This document shows positions 1 to 5,985 of a stretch of DNA of 7,832 nucleotides, one piece after another. The position numbers were made by a program, and so were the translations under genes. Numbering within the stretch: position 1 is the first letter of the stretch; each line of letters begins with the position of its first letter. Origin of the DNA: an uncultured Collinsella sp. (lineage in GTDB: Bacteria > Actinomycetota > Coriobacteriia > Coriobacteriales > Coriobacteriaceae); the NCBI GenBank assembly GCA_900541855.1, contig UQLD01000032.1:1-7832 (forward strand), in the 5' to 3' direction. A model generated the notes under the pieces. It ran no database searches and was not told where the DNA came from. It saw only the letters and a program-made list of their open reading frames with translations.

Positions 1-135
1 CGGGATTGGTCAAAATAGTTTGACTATTAGCGGCTAAAATCGCCCGGCGCTAACAAGAGGAGGGCATTGACCTTCTGGTCATGCCCGACGATTGAACGCC
101 AGATTGCCGCTTAGGGGCGTTTGTAGCGTCGAGCC
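1..135. other. Non-coding, hairpin-rich segment at window edge
   Basis: I find no credible gene here. The stretch holds several inverted repeats. GTCAAA (9-14) faces TTTGAC (19-24). A 10-bp stem with one bulged T is formed by 62-72 and 77-86 around a TTCT loop. AACGCC (95-100) faces GGCGTT (116-121). Read on the minus strand, the 62-86 hairpin is followed by a pyrimidine-rich tail (TCCTCTTGTT), so it could be a second, backup terminator of the dap operon. A purine-rich AGGAGGG (58-64) looks like a ribosome binding site but no suitable start follows at the right distance. What lies beyond the window edge is unknown. Confidence 0.4.
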
Positions 136-163
136 GTTGCGCGGTTTGGTAAAACCGCGCAAC
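136..163 (-). terminator. Perfect 12-bp hairpin after dapH, likely operon terminator
   Basis: GTTGCGCGGTTT (136-147) and AAACCGCGCAAC (152-163) are exact reverse complements around a 4-base loop. On the minus strand the hairpin begins two bases after the dapH stop codon, the expected place for the end of the dap operon. No T-run follows it on that strand, so it would be a terminator without a U-tract or a 3'-end stabilising stem rather than a textbook intrinsic terminator. Confidence 0.55.
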
Positions 164-165
164 TT

Positions 166-885
166 CTACAGCTTGCGCAGGCCCTCTTCCAGGCCAGTCT
201 TGCTGTCGGTCTTCTCGTCGCGCATCTTGATGACGTGGGCGGGGACACCGGCCACGACGGCGCCGGCGGGGACGTCCTCGACGCATACGGCACCGGCAGC
301 CACGACGGCGCCCTTGCCCACGCGAACGCCCTCCAGGACCACGGCGTTGGCGCCAATCATGACATCATCCTCGATGATGACGGGCGTGGCGCTGGCGGGC
401 TCAACGACGCCTGCCAGTACGGTGCCGGCGCCGATGTGGCAGTTCTTGCCCACGGTTGCGCGGCCGCCCAGGACGGCGCCCATGTCGATCATGGAGCCCT
501 CGCCGATAACGGAGCCGATGTTGATGATGGCGCCCATCATGATGACGGCGCGGTCGCCGATCTCGACGCGATCGCGGATGATCGCGCCCGGCTCAATGCG
601 GGCGTTGATGCCCTTAAGGTCGAGCATGGGGACGGCGGAGTTGCGGCAGTCATTCTCGACGTCGTAGTAGTCGATGGAGTTGGCATTGGCATCGAGGATG
701 GCCTTGAGCTCATCCCAGTCGCCAAAGACGGTCTTGCCGCGACGACCGCCGTAGACGTGTGCATTGCCCCACTGGACCTTCATGCCCGGTTTCTCGCGCA
801 CGTACAGCTTGACGGGCGTCTTTTTGGGCGCAGTGGCGATGTAGTTGATAATCTCCTGTGCATCCATCTCGGCTGCGTTGCTCAT
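166..885 (-). CDS. dapH: 2,3,4,5-tetrahydropyridine-2,6-dicarboxylate N-acetyltransferase (DapH)
   Basis: This enzyme transfers acetyl from acetyl-CoA to tetrahydrodipicolinate, the committing step of the acetylase branch of meso-diaminopimelate/lysine synthesis in the cytoplasm. The 239-residue product has the usual DapH length. Residues 1-90 form an alpha/beta N-terminal domain; residues about 93-215 are hexapeptide repeats of a left-handed beta helix (for example IEPGAIIRDRVEIGDRAVI and the segment IGAGTVLAGVVEPASATPVI), ending with the characteristic AGVPAHVIK at 212-220. The N-terminal region plus the VVEPASATPVIIEDDV stretch fits DapH rather than succinyl-type DapD. The ATG at 885 is preceded by AAGGAGA about eight bases upstream. 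The gene is last in the lysA-dapA-dapB-dapH operon, 39 bases after dapB, and is followed at once by a strong hairpin. Some databases label this family dapD. Confidence 0.95.
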   Translation of the reverse strand: MSNAAEMDAQEIINYIATAPKKTPVKLYVREKPGMKVQWGNAHVYGGRRGKTVFGDWDELKAILDANANSIDYYDVENDCRNSAVPMLDLKGINARIEPGAIIRDRVEIGDRAVIMMGAIINIGSVIGEGSMIDMGAVLGGRATVGKNCHIGAGTVLAGVVEPASATPVIIEDDVMIGANAVVLEGVRVGKGAVVAAGAVCVEDVPAGAVVAGVPAHVIKMRDEKTDSKTGLEEGLRKL

Positions 886-924
886 ATGCTGTTTCTCCTT
901 TGCGTGGATACGGTTGATATCTGG

Positions 925-1665
925 TTAGGCAAACATGACCTGGTCGAACGTATAGAAGCCGGGTTCGCGGGTGACGAGCTTCTGCGCGGCTGCCAAGGCG
1001 CCGTTGACAAAGATCTGACGGCTCGTGGCGCGATGCGTGAGCGTGACTTCCTCATCCTGGCCAAAGAAACTCACTTCGTGCACGCCGGCGACAGTACCGC
1101 CGCGCAGCGAGTGCATGCCGATCTCCTTGGGGTCGCGCGCGCCGCACATACCCTCGCGGCCATAGACGGGGTGATAGCCTGCCTCGGGCTCGGCCTCGAC
1201 GACGGCATCGAGCAGCAACTTGGCTGTGCCGCTGGGGGCATCGACCTTTTGGTTGTGGTGTGTCTCGACGATCTCGCAGTCAAAGCCGGGCAGCTCGCGT
1301 GTGGCCTGCGCTACCAGATGACGCAGGGCTGCAATACCGATGGAGTAATTGCCCGAGTGCATAACGCGGGCATTCTGGCCCAGCTCGCGCAGGCGGTCCA
1401 TCTGCTCGGGGGTGTAGCCCGTGGTGCCCGAGACCAACGCGGCGCCCGCGCGCTCGACATAGGCGACGACGGCATCGAAGGTAACGACGTTCGAGAAGTC
1501 GATGATGACGTCGGCTGCCGGGGCGTCCTCGAGCTCGGACAGATCAAAACCGATCTGGGCGACGATATCAAAAACGGGCTGACCGGCGGCGTCGACAACG
1601 CCCTCGGCGGTAGTGCGGATGAGCGAGCCCATGCGGCCCGTTCCCATAATGACAGTCTTAATCAA
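925..1665 (-). CDS. dapB: 4-hydroxy-tetrahydrodipicolinate reductase (DapB), TTG start
   Basis: DapB reduces the DapA product to tetrahydrodipicolinate with NAD(P)H. The 246-residue protein shows the Rossmann nucleotide loop GTGRMG (8-13), DFS (56-58), SGTTG (79-83), the signature ETHHNQKVDAPSGTA (134-148) with catalytic His136/His137 and Lys140, and SLRGG (186-190) of the substrate-binding part. The start is TTG at 1665: it gives the first beta strand MIKTVIMG, whereas the next ATG (residue 7) would cut into the nucleotide-binding fold. The TTG lies inside the end of dapA, so the two frames overlap by 8 bases; a GGGAG about nine bases upstream serves as SD within dapA. This overlap suggests translational coupling to dapA. 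The family usually has Pro-Asn before SIG; here it is GNYSIG (105-110). Confidence 0.95.
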   Translation of the reverse strand: MIKTVIMGTGRMGSLIRTTAEGVVDAAGQPVFDIVAQIGFDLSELEDAPAADVIIDFSNVVTFDAVVAYVERAGAALVSGTTGYTPEQMDRLRELGQNARVMHSGNYSIGIAALRHLVAQATRELPGFDCEIVETHHNQKVDAPSGTAKLLLDAVVEAEPEAGYHPVYGREGMCGARDPKEIGMHSLRGGTVAGVHEVSFFGQDEEVTLTHRATSRQIFVNGALAAAQKLVTREPGFYTFDQVMFA

Positions 1666-2548
1666 GCAGACCAGCTCCCTTCAGAGCATCGGTAAGTGCA
1701 GCGCGCGTGTCGTCTGCCATGGGGCACAGCGGCATACGGTAGTTTGCTTCGATCATACCCATCTGAGCGAGCGCTTCTTTAACGGGGATGGGGTTGACCT
1801 CGCTAAAGAGGGCGTTGATGAGCGGCTGGCCGGCAATCTGGATGTCGCGGGCGCGCTCCACGTCGCCGTCCAGGTAGGCGCGGCACATGTCATGCACGAG
1901 CTGCGGCTGAACGTCGGCCCACACGCTGATGGTGCCCGAGGCGCCCAGGCTCATGAGCGGCACGGTGAGCGCGTCCTCGCCCGAGTACATGCGGAAGTCG
2001 TCGGACAGCAGGTGGGCAATCTTGGCCGCGTAGGCGACGTTGCCCGAGGCTTCCTTAATACCCATGATGTTGGGGTGCGCGGCCAAGCGCTCTACGTTGC
2101 GCTCGCTGATGCCGCAGCCGCAGCGGCCGGGGATGTTGTACAGGATGCAGGGGATGTCCACGGCATCGGCGACGGTCTTAAAGTGCTGATAGATACCCTC
2201 TTCATTGGACTTGTTGTAGTAGGGGGTGATGAGCAGCAGGCCGTCGGCTCCCAAGCCCTGGTAGGTGAGCGACTTGGTGAGCATCGTCTGCGTGGAGTTG
2301 GAGCCCGAGCCGGCGATGACGGGGACGCGTCCCGCAACATGCTTGACCACGGCGGCGACGACGGAGTTGTCCTCGTCATCGGTCATCGTGGCGCTCTCGC
2401 CGGTGGTGCCCAGGGTGAGGATGGCGTCGGTGCCGTTTTGCAGGTGGAAATCGATAAGGCACTCGAGCGCGTCAAAGTCGACGCTGCCGTCCTTTTTACA
2501 CGGCGTGACGAGGGCGACGATCGAGCCCTCGAGGTTGCGGATATCCAT
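1658..2548 (-). CDS. dapA: 4-hydroxy-tetrahydrodipicolinate synthase (DapA), internal start in the lysA-dapA frame
   Basis: DapA condenses pyruvate with aspartate semialdehyde, the first step specific to lysine/diaminopimelate. Starting at the ATG at 2548 gives 296 residues, the normal family length, beginning MDIRNLEGSIVALVTP as DapA proteins do. Visible hallmarks are GTTGE (47-51, Thr48/Thr49 of the catalytic triad), PYYNK (109-113), YNIPGR (137-142, with Tyr137 as proton relay and Arg142 binding the substrate carboxylate), and the Schiff-base lysine Lys165 in GIKEASG. A strong SD (AAGGAGA, 2560-2554) sits six bases upstream of this ATG. There is no stop codon between lysA and this point, so the same residues are also the C-terminal domain of the long fusion reading frame. 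The SD argues that free DapA is made whether or not the fusion is too. dapB overlaps its end. Confidence 0.93.
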   Translation of the reverse strand: MDIRNLEGSIVALVTPCKKDGSVDFDALECLIDFHLQNGTDAILTLGTTGESATMTDDEDNSVVAAVVKHVAGRVPVIAGSGSNSTQTMLTKSLTYQGLGADGLLLITPYYNKSNEEGIYQHFKTVADAVDIPCILYNIPGRCGCGISERNVERLAAHPNIMGIKEASGNVAYAAKIAHLLSDDFRMYSGEDALTVPLMSLGASGTISVWADVQPQLVHDMCRAYLDGDVERARDIQIAGQPLINALFSEVNPIPVKEALAQMGMIEANYRMPLCPMADDTRAALTDALKGAGLLD

Positions 2549-3967
2549 GTTCTTCTCCTTCGCTTCCGCGATCTGGATGCGTTTGTTCCATTGGGCGGCG
2601 ACGGCCAGGCTCTCGTCCTGGGCGCGACGACGAGCGCTTTCGGCACGCGATTTGGCCAGCAGCTCACGGCCGCACGGCAGCACGTCGAGCGTGGCAAAAT
2701 AATCGCCCGGGCGCTCGGCGCGGCGGATAAGGTCGGCCGAGCCGTCGGGGCGCAGCAGCACCTCGGCGGAGCGCAGGCGGCCGTTGTAGTTGTAGCCCAT
2801 GGAGTAGCCATGCGCGCCGGTATCGTGGATCACGAGCACATCACCCATGTCGATCTGCGGCAGCTCACGGTCGATGGCGAACTTATCGTTGTTCTCGCAC
2901 AAGTTGCCCGTGATGTCATACGTGTTCGTGACCGGTGCTGCGGTCTTGTCAGGGCCACCCGGCTGTCCCATTACCGTAATGTGGTGGTAGGCACCATACA
3001 TAGCGGGACGAATGAGGTCGACGGCGCTTGCGTCCACGCCGATATAGTCCTTGTAGATCTGCTTCTCGTGGATGGCCTTGGTGACCAGGCAGCCATAGGG
3101 GCCCATCATAAAGCGGCCCATCTCGGTGCAGATGGCCACATCGCTCATGCCGGAAGGAACCAGGATTTCGTCGTAGGCCGCGTGCACTCCCTCGCCGATG
3201 GCGTGAATGTCGTTGGCCTGCTGCTCGGGCAGATAGGGGATGCCGACGCCGCCGGACAGATTGATAAAGGCGACATGTGCGCCCGTTTCACGCTCCAGGC
3301 GCACGGCAAGTTCAAAGAGGGTACGTGCGAGCTTGGGATAATAGTCGTTGGTGACGGTATTGCTGGCAAGGAAGGCATGGATGCCAAAATTCTCGGCGCC
3401 CTTGGCCTTGAGCATGCGGAAAGCCTCGAAGAGCTGCTCGGTGGTCATGCCGTACTTGGAGTCGCCGGGGTTGTCCATGATGCCGTTGGAGAGCTGGAAC
3501 AGGCCGCCCGGATTAAAGCGGCAGCTGACCGTCTTGGGGATGGGTCCCGCGACGCGCTCAAAGAACTCGATATGGCTGATGTCGTCAAAGTTGACGATGG
3601 CACCCAGCTTGTCGGCGAGCTCAAAGTCCGCCGCCGGCGTGTCGTTGGACGAGAACATGATGTCGTGGCCGGTGATACCCAGCGAGCGGGCAATCATGAG
3701 CTCGGTATAGCTCGAGCAATCGCAACCGCAGCCGTATTCGTTGAGAATGGAGATGAGCGCCGGGTTGGGATTGGCCTTGACGGCAAAGTATTCCTTAAAG
3801 CCCGGGTTCCATGCAAAGGCGTCGCGCACTTCTTGCATGTTGCGGCGGATGCCCGCCTCGTCGTATAGATGAAATGGCGTGGGGAACTGCTCGACGATAT
3901 GCTCGAGCGTCTTCTTGTCCACAAACGGCTGCTTAGCCGCATATGCCTCGTTGGGGGTCAATGCCAT
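1658..3967 (-). CDS. lysA: Diaminopimelate decarboxylase (LysA) continuing in frame into DapA: 769-residue LysA-DapA reading frame
   Basis: Residues 1 to about 430 are a fold-III PLP enzyme that decarboxylates meso-diaminopimelate to lysine, the last step of the pathway. Lys64 in YFAVKANPN is the PLP Schiff-base lysine; SGGVGIPY (238-245) is the phosphate-binding glycine loop; CTEMGRFMMGP (280-290) replaces the usual EPGR; CENND (357-361) carries the active-site Cys; DTGAHGYSMGYNYNGR (382-397) closes the site. HAFLASN (197-203) stands where most LysA have HIGS, so this is a divergent LysA group. The core ends near FATLDVLP (424-431). A charged, probably helical stretch (432-473) then leads without a stop into a complete DapA (474-769). 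ATG at 3967 is preceded by GAGG ten bases upstream, next to the riboswitch. Either a true bifunctional fusion, or LysA with a tail whose ribosomes run into dapA, is possible; LysA identity is secure, the fusion product is not proven. Confidence 0.85.
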   Translation of the reverse strand: MALTPNEAYAAKQPFVDKKTLEHIVEQFPTPFHLYDEAGIRRNMQEVRDAFAWNPGFKEYFAVKANPNPALISILNEYGCGCDCSSYTELMIARSLGITGHDIMFSSNDTPAADFELADKLGAIVNFDDISHIEFFERVAGPIPKTVSCRFNPGGLFQLSNGIMDNPGDSKYGMTTEQLFEAFRMLKAKGAENFGIHAFLASNTVTNDYYPKLARTLFELAVRLERETGAHVAFINLSGGVGIPYLPEQQANDIHAIGEGVHAAYDEILVPSGMSDVAICTEMGRFMMGPYGCLVTKAIHEKQIYKDYIGVDASAVDLIRPAMYGAYHHITVMGQPGGPDKTAAPVTNTYDITGNLCENNDKFAIDRELPQIDMGDVLVIHDTGAHGYSMGYNYNGRLRSAEVLLRPDGSADLIRRAERPGDYFATLDVLPCGRELLAKSRAESARRRAQDESLAVAAQWNKRIQIAEAKEKNMDIRNLEGSIVALVTPCKKDGSVDFDALECLIDFHLQNGTDAILTLGTTGESATMTDDEDNSVVAAVVKHVAGRVPVIAGSGSNSTQTMLTKSLTYQGLGADGLLLITPYYNKSNEEGIYQHFKTVADAVDIPCILYNIPGRCGCGISERNVERLAAHPNIMGIKEASGNVAYAAKIAHLLSDDFRMYSGEDALTVPLMSLGASGTISVWADVQPQLVHDMCRAYLDGDVERARDIQIAGQPLINALFSEVNPIPVKEALAQMGMIEANYRMPLCPMADDTRAALTDALKGAGLLD
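2554..2560 (-). promoter_or_regulatory. Ribosome binding site for internal dapA start
   Basis: AAGGAGA on the minus strand lies six bases before the ATG at 2548. It is a stronger SD than the one before lysA and sits inside the lysA-dapA coding frame, where it encodes Lys-Glu-Lys. It decides for an independent DapA start. Confidence 0.75.
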
Positions 3968-4038
3968 GTCCCGTAAACCTCGCTATCCAGACGGCGCCAT
4001 CGGCGCATCGAATCCGCATAGCGTGGACCCCATGTCCG
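3968..4038 (-). promoter_or_regulatory. Expression platform of the lysine riboswitch and lysA ribosome binding site
   Basis: Directly after the aptamer, GGATAGCG (minus strand, 3988-3981) is an exact complement of CGCTATCC (4045-4038), whose CTATC is the 3' strand of aptamer stem P1. The two pairings exclude each other. GGATAGCG is immediately followed by AGG, the lysA SD (GCGAGG), ten bases before the ATG. Smaller hairpins lie between them: GCGCC/GGCGC (4006-3994) and GGAC/GTCC (4037-4025). There is no T-run, so control looks translational rather than by termination. Which state exposes the SD cannot be settled by eye. Confidence 0.6.
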
Positions 4039-4195
4039 GATAGCGCTCCCGCATTGCTGCAGACAGTCCTGCGGGTGTTTCCCGCAGGCCCACCAGGTTG
4101 TTCGTGCCCGAAAAACCCAGTTCGGCGGGTTTCGCCTCCCCGCGGGGTCAAAGCCTGCCGGCTCGCCCGCGGCTCTTCGTGCCCGCGCCTCTATC
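4039..4195 (-). promoter_or_regulatory. Lysine riboswitch (L box) aptamer
   Basis: Read on the minus strand, the leader has the L-box plan in order. P1 is GATAG (4195-4191) with CTATC (4043-4039). Next to P1 are the conserved AGAGGCGCGG at its 5' side (4192-4183) and GGGAGCGCTATC at its 3' side (4050-4039), as in known lysC leaders. CGAAGAGCC (4179-4171) matches the AAGAG motif of P2. GGGGAGGCGAAA and GCCGAA (4143-4121) match the conserved GGGGAG...GCCGAA block. P3 is a GGTT-TTCG/CGAA-AACC hairpin with GGCA loop (4117-4096). P4 is CCTGCGGG/CCCGCAGG (4088-4068). GGACTGTC (4069-4062) precedes P5, CTGCA-GCAA-TGCGG. Its place before lysA fits the known role of lysine feedback on lysine synthesis genes. 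Confidence 0.9.
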
Positions 4196-4206
4196 AAGTG
4201 GTAACG

Positions 4207-4235
4207 ACCCTACCACGTTGCACTTTACCAAACAA
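4207..4235 (-). promoter_or_regulatory. Promoter of the lysA-dapA-dapB-dapH operon
   Basis: TTGTTT (4235-4230) and TAGGGT (4212-4207) are spaced by 17 bases on the minus strand. Transcription would begin near 4202-4198, a few bases before the first base of the riboswitch P1 stem, which supports both calls. An inverted repeat GTGGTA/TACCAC (4198-4216) straddles the -10 box and start site and could be an operator. Confidence 0.6.
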
Positions 4236-4252
4236 GAGTATTCGTATATAAC
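4224..4252 (+). promoter_or_regulatory. Promoter of the M20 amidohydrolase gene
   Basis: TTTACC (4224-4229) and TATAAC (4247-4252) are spaced by 17 bases. The start would be near 4258-4260, giving a leader of about 86 bases before the ATG at 4346. This promoter overlaps the divergent lysA promoter, so the two could interfere. Confidence 0.5.
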
Positions 4253-4345
4253 GTTTAAAAAATGCAGCGTTTTGCTAGAAACATGCACACAACAATCCTG
4301 CGTCACCATGGATGGCAACTGATGCGCTCCACGAAAGGAATCTCT

Positions 4346-5545
4346 ATGACCGAGCTCCAAGAACTCCGTCGCTATCGTCGCGATCTCCATCGCATTCCGG
4401 AGCTCGATTTCGATCTTCCGCAGACCATCGCCTATATCGAGGACGTGCTGGCACCGCTCGACTGCGAGGTAGTTCATCCGTGTCCGAGTTGTGTCTGTGC
4501 GTTTTTCGATGCTGGCGTGGGCGCCTCGCATGCTACGGCGATTCGTGCCGATATGGACGCGCTGCCCATCGAGGAGGCGACGGGCGCGGCTTTCGCTTCG
4601 TGTCATCCCGGCAAGATGCATGCCTGCGGCCACGATGGGCATATGGCTATGGCACTTGCCGCCGCAACCTATGTGGACCGTACGATTCGCGAGCAGCCGG
4701 GTGCGCTTAAGCGCAACGTGCTCTTTGTGTTTCAGCCTGCCGAGGAAACGACCGGTGGTGCCAAGACGGTGTGCGAAAGCGGCGTGTTCGAGCGCTGTGG
4801 CGTCGACCGCATCTTCGGGTTTCATGTTTGGCCCGACCTTCCCGCCGGCATGCTGGCGAGCTGTTCTGGCCCACTGTTGGCGCGCTCGAGCGAGACGCAT
4901 ATCCACATCCACGGAGCGAGCATCCATATCGCCAAGACCTACGGCGTGCCGGTCGAGGAGTCGCACGATGCGGCCCTGGCGGCAGCGAAGTTTTTGGTTG
5001 CCGAGCGCGAGCTGATGGACGAGCTGGGCGCCAACGAGCCCTGCATCGGTAAGTTTGGCTTGCTGCAGGCTGGTACGGTCTGCAATGCGGTGGCGGGGGA
5101 GGCACACGTCGCCGGCAGCCTGCGTGTGTTTACGGACGATATGTTCGACCGTGCGCGCGAGGGCGTACGCCGCGTGCTGGACGAGGCCTGTGCCGCGACG
5201 GGCTGTACGTATGATCTGGACTTTGCTGAAGGGTATCCGCCGGTCGATAACGATCCCGAGCTGTTTGCCCACATTGCACCCGCCCTTCCCGAGTTGCAAC
5301 TCGTTGACGAGCCGTTGCTGATTGCCGAGGATTTTGCCTTCTATCAGCGTCATCTGCCGGGAGTGTTTTTCTTGCTGGGCACGGGCGTGCCGGCCGGGCA
5401 AGACAACCCAAATGACGCCGAGAGCTGCCCTGCTTACGCGACAAGCGCCCTGCATACCGACACCATGCTCTTTGACGAGAAGATCCTGCTCGAAGGCCTC
5501 GACGTCTACAAGCGACTGCTTTCGCTTGATTGGGTCTCTGTGTAA
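4346..5545 (+). CDS. M20-family metallo-amidohydrolase, candidate N-acetyl-diaminopimelate deacetylase
   Basis: A 399-residue zinc amidohydrolase of the M20D (IAA-amino acid/hippurate hydrolase-like) group. Metal-site motifs are RADMDALPI (68-76), HACGHDGH (92-99, with Cys94 and His96), PAEE (131-134), the His of FGFHVWP (160) and His370 in SALHTDT; LIAEDFAFY (325-333) is the family block before the last ligand. Residues about 180-290 form the dimerisation domain, where the usual GxGxHAA stretch is altered to HGASIHIAKTYG. The ATG at 4346 has AAAGGAA five bases upstream; the frame is open back to 4262, but that lies at the predicted transcription start. Next to a DapH-type pathway the best guess is removal of acetyl from N-acetyl-LL-diaminopimelate, but M20D enzymes act on many acylated amino acids and the gene is transcribed divergently, outside the riboswitch operon. 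Confidence 0.85.
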   Translation: MTELQELRRYRRDLHRIPELDFDLPQTIAYIEDVLAPLDCEVVHPCPSCVCAFFDAGVGASHATAIRADMDALPIEEATGAAFASCHPGKMHACGHDGHMAMALAAATYVDRTIREQPGALKRNVLFVFQPAEETTGGAKTVCESGVFERCGVDRIFGFHVWPDLPAGMLASCSGPLLARSSETHIHIHGASIHIAKTYGVPVEESHDAALAAAKFLVAERELMDELGANEPCIGKFGLLQAGTVCNAVAGEAHVAGSLRVFTDDMFDRAREGVRRVLDEACAATGCTYDLDFAEGYPPVDNDPELFAHIAPALPELQLVDEPLLIAEDFAFYQRHLPGVFFLLGTGVPAGQDNPNDAESCPAYATSALHTDTMLFDEKILLEGLDVYKRLLSLDWVSV

Positions 5546-5565
5546 TTTACTCAGAAAATACGAAC

Positions 5566-5608
5566 AAATGTTTGCTATAATTTAGGTGTAAGTCTATAGA
5601 AACGTTTG
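5566..5608 (+). promoter_or_regulatory. higBA promoter with extended -10 and repeat elements
   Basis: TGCTATAAT (5573-5581) is an extended -10 with a consensus TATAAT; no good -35 is seen, as is common with extended -10 boxes. Two near-identical, nearly palindromic 9-mers flank it: AAATGTTTG (5566-5574, overlapping the extended -10) and AAACGTTTG (5600-5608). Known HigA proteins repress their own promoter by binding such repeats; that these are the operators is inference. Confidence 0.5.
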
Positions 5609-5632
5609 ACGTTATTAACGCAAGGCGATACT

Positions 5633-5887
5633 ATGATTGCATCCTATAAAGACAGAGATACCGAGCACTTTGCTATGGGTATTCGGGTCAAGAAGTTTGC
5701 TCCCTTTGAGCGTGTTGCTTTGAGGAAGATTCGACAGCTTCAGGTCTGCGTTTCTCTTGATGACCTCCGCGTCCCTCCGGGCAATCGTCTTGAAGCGCTG
5801 AAGGGCGATCGCGCCGGTCAATATAGCATCCGTGTCAATGAGCGCTATCGGGTTTGCTTTGAGTGGAGACGGGGGGTGTTCCTATAG
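5633..5887 (+). pseudogene. higB: HigB-like toxin, 5' part, truncated by IS110 insertion
   Basis: HigB toxins are RelE-superfamily mRNA interferases that cut mRNA on the ribosome. This fragment begins MIASYKDRDTEHF (ATG 5633, AAGG seven bases upstream) and holds the family core SLDDLRVPPGNRLEALKGD (41-59) and QYSIRVNERYRVCFEW (63-78), including Lys57 and Arg73, which match catalytic positions of Proteus HigB. After codon 82 (GTG, 5876-5878) the frame enters the insertion element and stops three codons on (TAG 5885-5887), adding Phe-Leu. The missing C-terminus, with Asp-Tyr-His, is found on the far side of the element. The truncated 84-residue product should be inactive as a nuclease, though it might still bind HigA. 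Confidence 0.88.
5874..5878. repeat. Insertion core GGGTG, left copy
   Basis: GGGTG is present here and again at 7415-7419 at the other junction. It is the only sequence shared by both flanks and fits the short core at which IS110 elements recombine. Fusing the flanks through one copy restores the higB frame. Confidence 0.75.
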
Positions 5888-5890
5888 TTT

Positions 5891-5896
5891 TGTCAA
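5891..5896 (-). promoter_or_regulatory. Outward TTGACA in the right end of the IS (junction promoter half)
   Basis: On the minus strand a consensus -35 TTGACA (5896-5891) reads out of the element toward the host, 12 bases from the end. In the inserted state no -10 follows at 17 bases. In a circle closed through one core, the other end would be placed after it, putting ATTACA at 17 bases or TACAGT at 19. IS110 elements are known to build promoters across the circle junction; this instance is inference. Confidence 0.45.
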
Positions 5897-5985
5897 CTGG
5901 GCAATGCTGTTTTCGAGATTGAATCGCGACATGCTAACGCCAGGCCTTTCGGCCGATGGGCTCCAATCTGTTCGGAGCGCTTCGA

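Noticed and set aside
20..40. TTGACT and TAAAAT as a promoter
   Set aside because: The boxes are only 9 bases apart, too close for a sigma-70 promoter.
67..114. 15-codon frame after an AGGAGGG motif, possible leader peptide
   Set aside because: The TTG start is only about three bases from the SD-like motif, the codons show no run of lysine or other amino acid, and the motif lies in a hairpin.
235..3868. Very long open frames on the plus strand opposite the dap operon (486 and 751 codons)
   Set aside because: They are antisense shadows of GC-rich genes with strong codon bias. The translations show no family motifs, and the minus-strand frames are unmistakable LysA, DapA, DapB and DapH.
3968..4260. 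T-box leader upstream of lysA
   Set aside because: No T-box antiterminator/antisequestrator consensus is seen, whereas the L-box motifs match along the whole length.
4148..5455. 435-codon minus-strand frame opposite the M20 gene
   Set aside because: Antisense shadow; no recognisable motif, runs into the riboswitch and promoter region, while the plus strand has all M20 metal-site motifs.
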